A DNA stretch of 64,000 bases from Rhizohabitans arisaemae (GCF_025996515.1 NZ_BLRH01000035.1:558001-622000), one strand, 5' to 3'. Counted from the stretch's first letter, positions 25,272-33,742 are shown. The notes: generated by a model from the sequence alone, not told the origin. A program made the numbers and translations.

Positions 25272-25311
25272 TTGCATAGGAAGGTTTCCTATTTGATACT
25301 TCGTTGAGCAG
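25272..25311 (+). promoter_or_regulatory. Shared promoter/palindrome element, copy 3
   Basis: TTGCAT, ATAGGAAGGTTTCCTAT (one base off perfect at the centre), TGATACT, then CGTTGAGCAG. Precedes the secreted gene at 25389 by about 80 nt. Confidence 0.68.
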
Positions 25312-25388
25312 TACGTTTCCTCTCATTGTCACCCAGTACGGGCTCCGCTATGTCGTTGAACGGCTGCCCGTCGTGTGTAGGAGGCATC

Positions 25389-25745
25389 ATGGTTCGACGT
25401 ACCCTCGCTCTCGCCGCCGCCGCGATTCTGGCGGCCCTGGCCATGTTCACCGCCACCGCCCCGGCCCAGGCGGCCACCCTCGGCAAGACCGCCGCCGCGG
25501 CCACGGCGTACGAGGACGTGCTCTACAGTCCGATGGTCGCCGGGCAGTGGTGCTCCTCCAGATACGGTTCGAGTTACGATGTCGCCGCTTATGACGGCAG
25601 CACGCTTTACTGCTACTCCTGGCGCGGCAGGACGAGCGCCGACGCGTATTCGATCTGCAAGTACTTCCGTCCCAGTTCGGTGGTGCTGAGCTACTTCCGT
25701 GACCCCTCCGGGAGCTCCGCGTTGGTCTGCCGCTTCCAGATCTAG
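25389..25745 (+). CDS. Small secreted protein, family A member 3
   Basis: 118 residues from ATG 25389 (TAGGAGGCATC). Signal peptide RTLALAAAAILAALAMFTAT, cut after AQA. The mature part has YEDVLYSPMVAGQWCSSRYG, DVAAYDGSTLYCYSWRG, ICKYFRPSSVVLSYFR and SSALVCRFQI. It has the same four cysteines as members 1 and 2, but the loop before the third cysteine and the end differ most. The leader and signal peptide are almost identical to member 2 at DNA level, so duplication is recent and the mature part has diverged faster. Confidence 0.75.
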   Translation: MVRRTLALAAAAILAALAMFTATAPAQAATLGKTAAAATAYEDVLYSPMVAGQWCSSRYGSSYDVAAYDGSTLYCYSWRGRTSADAYSICKYFRPSSVVLSYFRDPSGSSALVCRFQI

Positions 25746-25761
25746 GTCCGACGGCCGAACG

Positions 25762-25788
25762 GCCCGGCACCGATCATCGGTGCCGGGC
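25762..25788. terminator. Strong hairpin between convergent genes
   Basis: GCCCGGCACCGAT / ATCGGTGCCGGGC around a single C, followed on the plus strand by TTTCC. It ends the secreted gene at 25389 and may serve the DUF1622 gene ending at 25797 on the other strand. Confidence 0.8.
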
Positions 25789-25796
25789 TTTCCGTG

Positions 25797-26177
25797 TCAC
25801 CGGCCCTCGCCCGGGCCGCGGGTGAGCGGGGCGGGAGCCGGGGGCTGCCAGGGCAGGCGGCCCTCCACCTCCATTTGCAGGGAGAGGCTGAGAAAGGTAC
25901 GGATCAGGACGATCAGCGCGAGCACCCCGACGCCCGCGAACGTGGGGGAGACCGCGACGGTCCTGATGATGTCCCCGGCGACCAGGAACTCCAGGCCGAG
26001 CAGGATCGCCCGGCCGAGTCCCTGCCGGTAGTGCCGGTAGGTGGCCTCCGCGGAGTCCCGCCGGAGCCTTCGGTAGACGAAGACGCAGGTGACCAGGGAC
26101 GCGCCGACCACGATGACGGCGACTCCAGCCAGATCGATCGCCCGGCCCGCGGCCTCGACGACCGACTCCAGGTCCAC
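25797..26177 (-). CDS. DUF1622 family membrane protein
   Basis: 126 residues from GTG 26177 with site GGGGGAG. Three membrane helices: residues ~14-34 (IDLAGVAVIVVGASLVTCVF), ~60-72 and ~80-95. The DUF1622 hallmark YRHYRQGLGRAILLGLEFLV is followed by AGDIIRTVAVSPTFAGVGVL and IRTFLSLSLQMEVEGRLPWQ. Family function is not established; members are small inner-membrane proteins. It stands alone, convergent with the secreted-protein gene. Confidence 0.85.
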   Translation of the reverse strand: MDLESVVEAAGRAIDLAGVAVIVVGASLVTCVFVYRRLRRDSAEATYRHYRQGLGRAILLGLEFLVAGDIIRTVAVSPTFAGVGVLALIVLIRTFLSLSLQMEVEGRLPWQPPAPAPLTRGPGEGR

Positions 26178-26443
26178 GGCCGACTCCCCCTTTCGGACGC
26201 CGGGGAGCGCCGGGTACGGCGTACGCCCGTACCGCTCCTCGCCCGGTACCTCCCCCCTACCCAGATCGCGGTGTCACCCCGCGTTCCCCTCTGACTCGGC
26301 GAGAAAGAACAAGTCATCGACCGCTGCAAGGTTGGGTCTGTTCAAGGTGATCAGGGCGAGCTATGAAAGGCGCAGAGGCTGTCAAGTCCTGATATTTCCG
26401 GGCAAGACGGGCGCCTACCCCCCGCGATCGAAACGGAGAACGT

Positions 26444-27526
26444 ATGAGCCGACTGCGCAAGGTGATCGTCTCCATGGTGAGCGTGCTCGCCATGGCGATC
26501 GCATTGGGGGTTCACGCCCCTCCCGCGAACGCGTCCGTCCCCAACGTCTGGGGCTTCGCCTACGTCAACGTCGCCGCGGGAGTCCCCAGCCTCGCCCACC
26601 AGGCGGGTAGCTGGGCACCGGGCCTCAACGTCTCCGTCGCCCCCGGCGGCCTGCCCGGTCAGACCATTGTCAAGTTCCCCGGCATCGGTGTTCCGGGCGG
26701 TGTCGTCCACACCACCGCGGTCGTCGACGCGCCGCATTGGTGCCAGGTCGAGAAGTGGGGGCCGTCGGGCACCGACGAGGTCGTCTCCGTCCGCTGCTAC
26801 CAGTACGGCGGCGCGCCGGCGTTCGCGCCGTTCACGGTGGTCTTCCAGGAGAGCTCGGGTCCCCTCCCGGCGCCCAAGGCGTTCGGATACGTGCACTGGG
26901 GCGGTCTGGCCGTCGCCACGCAGTACAACTCGGCCCTGGCCGTCAACACGGTGACGCCGGTGACCACGGGACGCTGGGACGTCGCGCTGCCCGGGCTCGG
27001 GTCCGCCGGATTGTCGGGCAACGTGCAGGTGACCGCGGTCAACACGACCCGGCCCGTGCGCTGCAAGGTCGCCCGGTGGAGCGGGAACCTCGCCCAGCAG
27101 AACATCCGGGTGCACTGCTTCGACGGGACGCTCAACCCGTACAACACCGGCTGGACCCTCACCTACCACCGGGAGCGCGCGATCACCGGCATGGCGCTGC
27201 CGCCGAAGAACTTCGCCTACACCTTCGACAACAACCCCGCGCTCAGCCCGTACGTCCCGCCGGCCCCGGTCAACTACAACTCCCAGTCCGCGGTCAACAC
27301 GATTCAGACCTCGGGGGTCGGCTTGCGCCTGGTCACCTTCCCCCAGGTCGGCACGCGGCCCGACCACGTGCAGGTGACCGCCTACGGTTCGGGGCCGGAG
27401 TACTGCCACCTGCAGGGGCTCTGGTTCACGACCGGGGTGGACGCCTACGTCCGTAACGTCTCCTGCTGGAACGCGACGACCAGGCAACCCAAGGAGTCCC
27501 TGGTGACCTACACCTCGGCCCACTAG
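26444..27526 (+). CDS. Secreted protein of three ~100-residue repeats
   Basis: 360 residues from ATG 26444 (CGGAG site). Signal peptide to about residue 31 (AMAIALGVHAPPANA). Three tandem repeats start near residues 34, 144 and 252 (WGFAYVNVAAG, FGYVHWGGLAV, FAYTFDNNPAL). Each ends with a GNVQVTAVNTTRPVRCKVAR-like strand pair and one more Cys (VRCYQYG, VHCFDG, VSCWNA). Two cysteines per repeat suggest one disulfide in each. An all-beta repeat protein of the cell surface or medium is likely; family not recognised. A decayed copy of its 5' end lies downstream at about 27716. Confidence 0.72.
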   Translation: MSRLRKVIVSMVSVLAMAIALGVHAPPANASVPNVWGFAYVNVAAGVPSLAHQAGSWAPGLNVSVAPGGLPGQTIVKFPGIGVPGGVVHTTAVVDAPHWCQVEKWGPSGTDEVVSVRCYQYGGAPAFAPFTVVFQESSGPLPAPKAFGYVHWGGLAVATQYNSALAVNTVTPVTTGRWDVALPGLGSAGLSGNVQVTAVNTTRPVRCKVARWSGNLAQQNIRVHCFDGTLNPYNTGWTLTYHRERAITGMALPPKNFAYTFDNNPALSPYVPPAPVNYNSQSAVNTIQTSGVGLRLVTFPQVGTRPDHVQVTAYGSGPEYCHLQGLWFTTGVDAYVRNVSCWNATTRQPKESLVTYTSAH

Positions 27527-28036
27527 CCCGGCGGTTCGGACGGGGTCCGGCCGGTGTCGTACGGCGTGCGCCGGCCGGGCGCCGGAGGGCGACGGGGTCC
27601 TGACTCGTCGTGCACGGCCAGTCAGGATGATGGGAAAGGTTTGGGTCGTTCGTCAGGTTCAGGCCACGCGATGAATGGTGCAAATGTGGTCAAGCCGGAT
27701 ACTTCCCTTATGGGATTCGAGCGCCTATCCTGCGATCGAACGGAGAGTTCAAGGAGTCGACTGTCAAGGGCGATCGTCACGCCGCCGGGTGCACCGGCCG
27801 TCGCGGTCGTGCTGGTACGTAACCATCCTCTGGTACAAACACCTCTGATTTCCGTACATCCATTCACAAGCCAGGGTTGGCGATGTCGGCCTGACCGACT
27901 CCCGCCCTACCACCCCTCGGTCCCTGCGTCTTCGGATGTTCCTGACATCCTGTAAAATTCACAGTAAGATGCACATCGTTTGAAATGTCGTGATCATACG
28001 GCCCGTGGGATAGGCGCGAGATCAGGAGAGGCTTAC
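27527..28036. other. Intergenic region with decayed copy of the three-repeat gene start
   Basis: No intact gene. At about 27716-27790 the sequence GCGCCTATCC, CGATCGAACGGAGA and CAAGGGCGATCGTC parallels 26411-26475, the leader and first codons of the three-repeat secreted gene, with small deletions. The copy has no usable frame. The right end carries the promoter listed next. Confidence 0.45.
27942..27970 (+). promoter_or_regulatory. Promoter of the small gene at 28037
   Basis: CTGACA (27942-27947), 17 bp, TAAGAT (27965-27970): a good housekeeping-type promoter in a locally AT-rich stretch, about 65 nt upstream of the ATG. Confidence 0.6.
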
Positions 28037-28315
28037 ATGGCTCAGGACGACCACCTCACGTCCACTCGTATCCGGAGAACCCAAGGGGGCCTCCGCGATA
28101 GAGCCCTGTCGAAGTCCAACGACATGTCCGGCGAGGTTCGCCTTCCAGGATCCGGATCCGTCGTCGCCTGCGCCAGGTACGGCGCGGTGCGCAACGGCGT
28201 GCGCAAGATGACGGTGGACGCCATCGCCAGCCTGGAGGCGTGGATCGCGGCGCTGGACCAGGCCGGTCCGCACCGGCGTGACACCGGGAATCCGGCGGAC
28301 CTCCGCCGGCGGTAG
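28037..28315 (+). CDS. Small hypothetical protein, 92 aa
   Basis: ATG 28037 has a good site (AGGAGAGG, 6 nt) and a good promoter upstream. The product is basic and polar (QDDHLTSTRIRRTQGGLRDR, VRLPGSGSVVACARYGAVRN, then MTVDAIASLEAWIAALDQAG). No signal peptide. The last part has typical codon bias, the first 35 codons less so. Possibly a small regulatory or DNA-binding protein; not recognised. Confidence 0.45.
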   Translation: MAQDDHLTSTRIRRTQGGLRDRALSKSNDMSGEVRLPGSGSVVACARYGAVRNGVRKMTVDAIASLEAWIAALDQAGPHRRDTGNPADLRRR

Positions 28316-28350
28316 CCGGGGATCGGGCGCACGGCCTCGGTGGTAAGAAT

Positions 28351-28367
28351 GGGTACCGTGGGTACCC
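28351..28367. promoter_or_regulatory. Palindrome GGGTACC-GTG-GGTACCC before the methyltransferase
   Basis: A perfect 7-3-7 inverted repeat, directly after TGGTAAGAAT (an extended -10 match) and 17 bp before the ATG at 28384. It would cover the transcription start, a usual repressor position. Confidence 0.55.
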
Positions 28368-28383
28368 GCGCCGAGGGAGGACG

Positions 28384-28980
28384 ATGAGTCGCTGGGCCGA
28401 GCTGACAGGAGGGAACTCCGGAGCCGACTACGCGTCCAGGTTCGCCTCGCTCGCGGCCTCGGGCGTGGACGTCCACGGAGAGGCGACGCTGTGCGCGTCG
28501 CTGGTGCCGCCGGGGTCGCGCGTGCTCGACGCGGGATGCGGGACCGGCCGGGTGGCCATCCGCCTCGCCGAGCTGGGCTACGACTGCGTCGGCGTGGACC
28601 TCGATCCGTCGATGCTCGCCGAGGCCCGGCGGGCCGCACCCGCGATGACCTGGATCGAAGCCGATCTGGCCGCGCTTGACATCACCCCGGGATTCGATCT
28701 GGTGCTCGCCGCGGGCAACGTCGTCCCGCTGCTCGCGCCGGGCACGGAGGCGAAGGCGGTGACGCTCCTCGCCGGCGCGGTCCGCCCCGGCGGCCTGCTC
28801 GTCGCGGGGTTCGGGCTGGACGCCGCGCACCTGCCGGTTCCCCCGACCGCGGGGCTGGCCGAGTACGACGAGTGGTGCGCCGCCGCCGGGCTCGTCCTGG
28901 AGCGGCGCTTCGCCACCTGGGACCGGGCGGAGTACCGGGGCGGAGGCTACGCGGTGAGCGTCCACCGCCGTCCCGGCTGA
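28384..28980 (+). CDS. Class I SAM-dependent methyltransferase
   Basis: 198 residues from ATG 28384 (GAGGGAGGACG). SAM-binding motif I VLDAGCGTGRVAIRLAELG at ~43-61, acidic post-I GVDLDPSMLAEARR, motif near DLVLAAGNVVPLLAPG, and motif III RPGGLLVAGFGLD. The N-terminal WAELTGGNSGADYASRFASL is common in small actinomycete methyltransferases of unknown substrate. Cytoplasmic. It is alone in its transcript, convergent with the Pro-rich membrane protein gene. Confidence 0.85.
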   Translation: MSRWAELTGGNSGADYASRFASLAASGVDVHGEATLCASLVPPGSRVLDAGCGTGRVAIRLAELGYDCVGVDLDPSMLAEARRAAPAMTWIEADLAALDITPGFDLVLAAGNVVPLLAPGTEAKAVTLLAGAVRPGGLLVAGFGLDAAHLPVPPTAGLAEYDEWCAAAGLVLERRFATWDRAEYRGGGYAVSVHRRPG

Positions 28981-29020
28981 GCACGACACAAGGATCCCGC
29001 GCGGCCCGTACCGGGTGCCG

Positions 29021-30256
29021 TCACCGGCAGTTGGCCCAGCCGACGCCGGCGCTGTGGACCCGGTTGCCGCCGGAGAACCGCACGCACTTGCCCTTGCTCG
29101 GGAGCAGGACCGGGCCCGCGTAGAACTTGAACGCGCCCCGCTGGGTCGCGGTCGCGCCCTTCTGGACCTGGAGGGTGACCCACACCGGGGTGGCCTTGCC
29201 GATGTGGGCGGTCTTCATGGTCACCGCACAGGTGAGCCCGGTGCGCGTGCTGTAAAGCTGGTACGTCCGCCCGCCGGGGAACGGCTGCGACCGCTGGAGG
29301 TAGTAGCCCGATCCGCGCCCGGCCTTGTTGCAGACCTGCTGCGGTGTATAGGGGTTGACCGCCGGGGCGGGCGCCGGTTTCGGCGGGGTCGGCTTGGGCG
29401 TCGGTGCGGGCGGGGTGGGCCGGGGTGTCGGTTTCGGCGGGGTCGGTTTCGGGGGTGTCGGACGGGGGAGCGGCACCGGGTCGACGGTCGGCTCGACTTT
29501 CGGCGGTTCGGGGGCCGGTGGCCGCGGCGGCGTCGCGGACGGCGACGGAGGGTTGGCGGGCGCCGGCTTGGCGGGTGTCCCGGTGGGTCCCGGCGCCGGG
29601 TCGGGCGGCGTGTCCGGGGCGGGGACGGCCGGGGGCTTCTCCGCCGGCGCCGACGGACCGATTCCGGTCGCCCGGGGCGGGGGCAGGGCTTCGGAGGCGG
29701 GGTTTCCACCCGGTTCGGGCTGCATGGTGTCACCGGTGGCCGGGACCTCGGTCGCCTGGCCGACCGGGACGGCCGAGCCCGCCGACTGGGGGCTGAGGTA
29801 GCGTCCCACCGCCCAGAATCCCAGTCCGGACACGAGGATCACGACGATCGCCGTCGTCAGCACGATCGGGAGTGCCGCCGAGCGTCCGGCCCGCGGAGGG
29901 TGCGCCGGGGCGTGTGGCCCGGGGCCCGGTGGCGGGCCCCACGGGGCGGGCGGCCCGTTCCACTGCTGCGGCGGTACGGCGTGCGCGGCTCCGCCCGGCG
30001 CCGGGGGCGGGGTGACGGGCAGGGTGGGGCTCGGCCCGTACGGGGGCCGTCCGGCCGTGCCGTACCCGGGTTCGGCGGGCCGGCCTCCGGGTGGGGCCTG
30101 GTGCCAGGGTGGCGGTACCGGATCGGTGGTGCCGGGAATCGGCGGGACGCCGCCGGTGGGGGACGGGGCAGGGTTGGTCGGGTACTCAGGCGGGTAGCCC
30201 GGCGGTGGCGGACCGGGGTTACCCTCAGCCGGGCCCGGAGGTGGTGCTTGCCCCAT
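29021..30256 (-). CDS. Pro-rich single-pass membrane protein with C-terminal Cys domain
   Basis: 411 residues. ATG 30256 is preferred because GGAAGG lies 6 nt upstream. The N-terminal ~125 residues are a Pro/Gly-rich cytoplasmic tail. One membrane helix follows (LPIVLTTAIVVILVSGLGFW), then a ~130-residue Pro/Lys/Thr linker (PTPPKPTPPKPTPRPTPP) that could span the wall. The C-terminal ~115-residue domain has four cysteines (QQVCNKAG, LTCAVTM, GKCVRFSG, WANCR) and a beta-rich look (AGPVLLPSKGKCVRFSGGN). No named family recognised. The repeats in the linker gene region are simple coding repeats. Confidence 0.7.
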   Translation of the reverse strand: MGQAPPPGPAEGNPGPPPPGYPPEYPTNPAPSPTGGVPPIPGTTDPVPPPWHQAPPGGRPAEPGYGTAGRPPYGPSPTLPVTPPPAPGGAAHAVPPQQWNGPPAPWGPPPGPGPHAPAHPPRAGRSAALPIVLTTAIVVILVSGLGFWAVGRYLSPQSAGSAVPVGQATEVPATGDTMQPEPGGNPASEALPPPRATGIGPSAPAEKPPAVPAPDTPPDPAPGPTGTPAKPAPANPPSPSATPPRPPAPEPPKVEPTVDPVPLPRPTPPKPTPPKPTPRPTPPAPTPKPTPPKPAPAPAVNPYTPQQVCNKAGRGSGYYLQRSQPFPGGRTYQLYSTRTGLTCAVTMKTAHIGKATPVWVTLQVQKGATATQRGAFKFYAGPVLLPSKGKCVRFSGGNRVHSAGVGWANCR

Positions 30257-30577
30257 CGCCATCCTTCCAGGAACCAATCAGACGAATCCGGAAATCTCGG
30301 GATCTCATGACATTCTGTCAATCTCGTCCCAAGAGACTCAGAAGTTTCATGCTATTCACTGGTTCGTACGGCTTTGCCGTCGGCGGTGAGTGATCGTCGA
30401 TCACCCGCCGGAGGTGTGATGGCGTCCCAGATGCTTCGTGCCCTTGTCGGGTGAAATGGAGTCCTGTGTGTGATTTCGGGTGGTAAGTCCGATTCGAAGG
30501 GGAATCATAGAGACGCCCCCCGTGAAGGTGATCCGTCCGTTCTTGGGCGTATGAGACTCCTTGCCGAAGGAGGGGGC
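30257..30577. other. Divergent promoter region, nothing else seen
   Basis: 321 bases between the Pro-rich membrane protein (minus) and the lipoprotein (plus). An imperfect hairpin lies around 30381-30411 (GGCGGTGAGTGATC with GATCACCCGCC). No gene or RNA recognised. Confidence 0.4.
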
Positions 30578-31159
30578 ATGAACAGATCCTGGGCAGCGGG
30601 CGCCGGTTTGACCGTCGCCGTTCTCCTGGCGAGCGCATGCGACGTCGACCACCCGTTCACCGTGGCGAAGATGTCCAACCAGGTGCGACCCGCACCGGCG
30701 GCCGAAGAGCCGTATCAGGCGCCCCCCGCCGGAACGGCGACCGAGGCGCCGACCATGAGCGAGTCACCGGGAGCGCCGGGCATACCCGTGCCGACGGGAC
30801 CGGCGACGCTGAACATCGCGGAGTCGCAGTTCGGCTCGATCCTGGTCGGAGTCGACAACAGGACGCTCTACCTCTTCGAGAAGGACATGGACGGCACCTC
30901 CGCTTGTCTCAACGAGTGCGCACTCGCCTGGCCGCCTTTCCTGACCGAGGGTGAGCCGACGGCGGGCCAGGGCGTGGATCAGAAGCTGCTCGGCACGATC
31001 ACCCGCCCGGACGGGAAGAAACAGGTCACCTACAACGATCACCCGCTCTACTACTACATCGCGGACAAGCAGTCCGGCGACGTCCTGGGCCAGGGCCTGG
31101 AGGCGTTCGGCGCCAAGTGGTTCGTCGTCAACTCGCACGGGGACAAGGTCGAGGAGTAG
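30578..31159 (+). CDS. Lipoprotein with secreted-repeat (COG4315) domains
   Basis: 193 residues from ATG 30578 (GAAGGAGGGGG). The lipobox LASAC gives Cys21. After a Pro/Ala-rich spacer come two copies of the lipoprotein repeat family: FGSILVGVDNRTLYLFEKDM with SACLNECALAWPPF, and RPDGKKQVTYNDHPLYYYIA ending AFGAKWFVV. The YLF-KD...C..C..WPP pattern is diagnostic of the family. Members are surface lipoproteins without settled function, sometimes linked to electron transfer or copper. It stands alone and is followed by a hairpin. Confidence 0.88.
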   Translation: MNRSWAAGAGLTVAVLLASACDVDHPFTVAKMSNQVRPAPAAEEPYQAPPAGTATEAPTMSESPGAPGIPVPTGPATLNIAESQFGSILVGVDNRTLYLFEKDMDGTSACLNECALAWPPFLTEGEPTAGQGVDQKLLGTITRPDGKKQVTYNDHPLYYYIADKQSGDVLGQGLEAFGAKWFVVNSHGDKVEE

Positions 31160-31168
31160 GCACGCCGG

Positions 31169-31198
31169 ATGGCGGTGGCCGGTCGCGGCCGCCGCCAT
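31169..31198. terminator. 12-bp hairpin after the lipoprotein gene
   Basis: ATGGCGGTGGCC, loop GGTCGC, GGCCGCCGCCAT, with one wobble pair, 10 nt after the lipoprotein stop. No T-run. Confidence 0.6.
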
Positions 31199-31258
31199 CG
31201 GCGGTCGCTCCCGCCCCGGACACAGGTCGGGGGATCGCTCACGCGCTACGATCTGACC

Positions 31259-31594
31259 GTGCAAGACTTCAAACGTGTGTGCGATATTGCGATGAGTCTG
31301 CCGGAGGTGACCGAGAGCACCTCATGGGGGACGCCGTCCTTCAAGGTTCGCGGGAAGTTCTTCCTCCGCTGGCACGAGGACCCCGAGCTGGTGGTGTTCA
31401 AGGTGGAGCTGGAGGAGCGTGCCGCGCTGGTCGGAGAGCGCCCGGAGACCTTCCTGGTCACCGGCCACTATGAGCGGTATCAGCTGATGCTGGTCCGCAC
31501 GGCCGACCTGCCCGACGACGAACTCCGCGAGCTTGTCGTCGAGGCCTGGCGAATGGCCGCCCCCAAACGCCTCCTCGCCTCCTTCGACGGCTGA
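31259..31594 (+). CDS. MmcQ/YjbR family protein
   Basis: 111 residues from GTG 31259. The start is set by TACGAT exactly 6 nt upstream (leaderless layout); there is no ribosome site. VQDFKRVCDIAMSLPEVTES, SWGTPSFKVRGKFFLRWHED and RYQLMLVRTADLPDDELREL, then EAWRMAAPKRL, follow the family order throughout. Members fold like a CyaY-type DNA-binding module; their role is not well established. Stand-alone gene. Confidence 0.85.
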   Translation: MQDFKRVCDIAMSLPEVTESTSWGTPSFKVRGKFFLRWHEDPELVVFKVELEERAALVGERPETFLVTGHYERYQLMLVRTADLPDDELRELVVEAWRMAAPKRLLASFDG

Positions 31595-31744
31595 TCACGA
31601 GAAACCTCCGGCTCGTGAGCGTGGCGGCGCCCAGCCGGGTAGACGGTGGATAGGCGCGGTCGCCGGTGCGCCGGAGGCCGGAATAGACGGGGGCGCACCG
31701 ATGTTCGGGCGCTTGAGTGTTCAACGGGATCATGGAGGCGTGAC

Positions 31745-32143
31745 ATGAGCGAGTTTTCCGACGACGTCAAGGCGTTGTTCCAGGAGCGTGCCCACGCGTG
31801 GGTCACGACGGTCCGTCCCGACGGTTCGCTGCACAGCACGGTGGTCTGGGTCGACGTCGACGGCGACGACGTCATCTTCAACACCGCGGTCGGGCGGGCG
31901 AAGGAGCGGCACCTCAGGGCCAACCCCCGCGTCTCGGTGAGCGTGCTCGACCCGGGCAACGACTATCGCTTCGCGAGCGTCTCGGGTGAGGGGAAACTGG
32001 AGCTGGAGAACGCCGATCCGGTGATCGACCGTCTGGCCAAGAAGTACCTCGACGCGGACTCCTACCCCTTCCGCAAGGAAGGAGAGCAGCGCATCACCGT
32101 GCGGATCCGGCCCGAGGAGGTCATCTTCAGCTCCGGCGGGTGA
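31745..32143 (+). CDS. PPOX-class F420/FMN-dependent oxidoreductase
   Basis: 132 residues from ATG 31745 (TGGAGG site). It is a split-barrel flavin-fold protein. AHAWVTTVRPDGSLHSTVVW and DDVIFNTAVGRAKERHLRAN, then PRVSVSVLDPGNDYRFASVS, give the usual cofactor-binding order, and EEGEQRITVRIRPEEVIF-like strands close the barrel. The R-K residues of GRAKERHLR normally contact the cofactor phosphate. Substrate unknown; many actinomycete members use F420. Single gene. Confidence 0.87.
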   Translation: MSEFSDDVKALFQERAHAWVTTVRPDGSLHSTVVWVDVDGDDVIFNTAVGRAKERHLRANPRVSVSVLDPGNDYRFASVSGEGKLELENADPVIDRLAKKYLDADSYPFRKEGEQRITVRIRPEEVIFSSGG

Positions 32144-32403
32144 CCTCGCGGATCCCCGGTCGCGCCACGGCCGGGGACATCCCGGTGCCGCGGTTTCCCA
32201 TCGCCTCGCCGTACCTGCTCGCCCTCATCGCGACGACGACCTTCTTCGCCAAGGTGCAGCGGGCCCGGCGCACCTCGGCAAACCGTTCGTCCGCGGCATC
32301 GTCTGAGGGGAGCGCTGCGAGCAGTCCGCTTTGTGCTCGTCCTGACCTACGACCGCGACGGATCCCGCCTTCACTGTGTACGGGTCCAAGGTGCGCGGCC
32401 CGT

Positions 32404-33690
32404 CTACTGAGCCGGCTTGGCCTCGTCGGCGGCCCCGGCCCGCTCGCCGCAGAACACCGCTTTGAGGAGGTTGTCCCGCGCCTTCGGGAACGCCTGGGCC
32501 ACATCGGGTGCGGCGTCGCCGTAGGTGATCGAGGCGGTCAGCGTCTTCTTGCCGTCGGGCGTGCCGTACATCACCGACACGTAGCCCCCCGCGGTGCTGC
32601 CGTTGTGATGGAGGACGGTGCCGCAGTTAGGGCCCAGATCCTGCACGTACGTCCCGAGGCCGTAGCCGCCGAAGGGGCCGACGCTCTTCGGGTGCGGCTT
32701 GCGCATCTCGGCGAGCAGCTTGGCCGACAGGAGCCTGCCGCCGTTCAGCGCGGAGAAGAACGTGTGGAGATCCCGGGTGGTCGAGATCATGTCACCGGCG
32801 CCGGCCGTCATGGAGGGGTTCTGGCGGGTGACGTCGATCACCTTCCACCTGTCGGTGGCGTCTTGGTAGCGGAAGTAGCCGCGGAGGTGCGGCCGGGGGA
32901 GCTCCGGCGAGGTGCCCGGCACCACGGTGCCCCGCAGCTTGAGCGGACCCAGGATCCGCCGCTTCATCTCCTCGGCGATCGGGTTGCCGGTGACCTTCTC
33001 GATCAGCAGCAGGGCCAGCGTGTAGTTGGTGTTGGAGTAGCTCCAGTTCGTCCCCGGCTCGAACCGCGCCGGCTTGGACAACGCCGCCCGCACCAGCTCC
33101 TCCGGCCGGTAGGTCTTGAACCGGGCGTCCGCCCACTCCTTGCCCGTCGAGGGGATCAGCGACTCGATCGACCCGTCGGGGCGAAACTCGCCGGTGTAGT
33201 TGTACAACCCGCTGGTGTTCTGCAGCAGCATCCGCACCGTGATCCGCCGGTCCAGCTTGAACTCGGGCAGGTGGTCGGCCACCGGGGCGTCCAGTCCGAT
33301 CTCGCCGTCGGCCACCAGTTGCAGTACCAGGGTCGCGATGAAGGGCTTGGTGCTGCTGCCGATCCGGAACCGCCCGTCCGCCGGCGGCTTCGCGTTCGCG
33401 CCGAGCCTGCGCCGCCCGGCGCTGCCGGCCCACTCGCCCCGCTCATCGTTCACGCGCGCCTGCACGCCGAGGAAACCGGCGTCGACGATCGCCTGGACGG
33501 CCTTCTGCAGTTCCGGGCGGTCTTGTCCGGCGGCATCCTTCGACACGGCCACGCGGCTGTCCGCGGCGGCCACCCCGGGTGCGATCGTCCCGGCCAGCAG
33601 CCCGGCCGCCAGAGCTGTGACCGCCACCGGATGGGACGCCCTCGGCGCCCGGCCCCCGGAGTTCTCGGCGCTGTGGGGGGATGTACTCAT
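32404..33690 (-). CDS. Secreted class C beta-lactamase-type serine hydrolase
   Basis: 428 residues. Signal peptide in residues ~20-43 (AVTALAAGLLAGTIAPGVAA). Catalytic set: S112-x-x-K115 in IGSSTKPFIAT, Y218-S-N in NWSYSNTNYT, and H-N-G at 362-364 in LHHNGSTAGGY. These match D-alanyl-D-alanine carboxypeptidase/esterase relatives of class C beta-lactamases. Expected outside the membrane, acting on peptidoglycan peptides or other esters/amides. Divergent from a MarR-like regulator with matched inverted repeats between, so probably controlled by it. Confidence 0.9.
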   Translation of the reverse strand: MSTSPHSAENSGGRAPRASHPVAVTALAAGLLAGTIAPGVAAADSRVAVSKDAAGQDRPELQKAVQAIVDAGFLGVQARVNDERGEWAGSAGRRRLGANAKPPADGRFRIGSSTKPFIATLVLQLVADGEIGLDAPVADHLPEFKLDRRITVRMLLQNTSGLYNYTGEFRPDGSIESLIPSTGKEWADARFKTYRPEELVRAALSKPARFEPGTNWSYSNTNYTLALLLIEKVTGNPIAEEMKRRILGPLKLRGTVVPGTSPELPRPHLRGYFRYQDATDRWKVIDVTRQNPSMTAGAGDMISTTRDLHTFFSALNGGRLLSAKLLAEMRKPHPKSVGPFGGYGLGTYVQDLGPNCGTVLHHNGSTAGGYVSVMYGTPDGKKTLTASITYGDAAPDVAQAFPKARDNLLKAVFCGERAGAADEAKPAQ

Positions 33691-33742
33691 GGTTGATTCT
33701 CACTTCGCGATAGTACGTGTTTTGTGCAGCTCGAAAGCTATG

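Noticed and set aside
29340-29500. Short direct repeats resembling a CRISPR array or satellite
   Set aside because: They are codons of a Pro/Thr/Lys-rich linker in the membrane protein; spacing is irregular and there are no unique spacers.
31169-31258. Upstream in-frame ATG for the MmcQ/YjbR gene
   Set aside because: It lies in a hairpin that looks like the terminator of the preceding gene, and the family N-terminus begins at GTG 31259.
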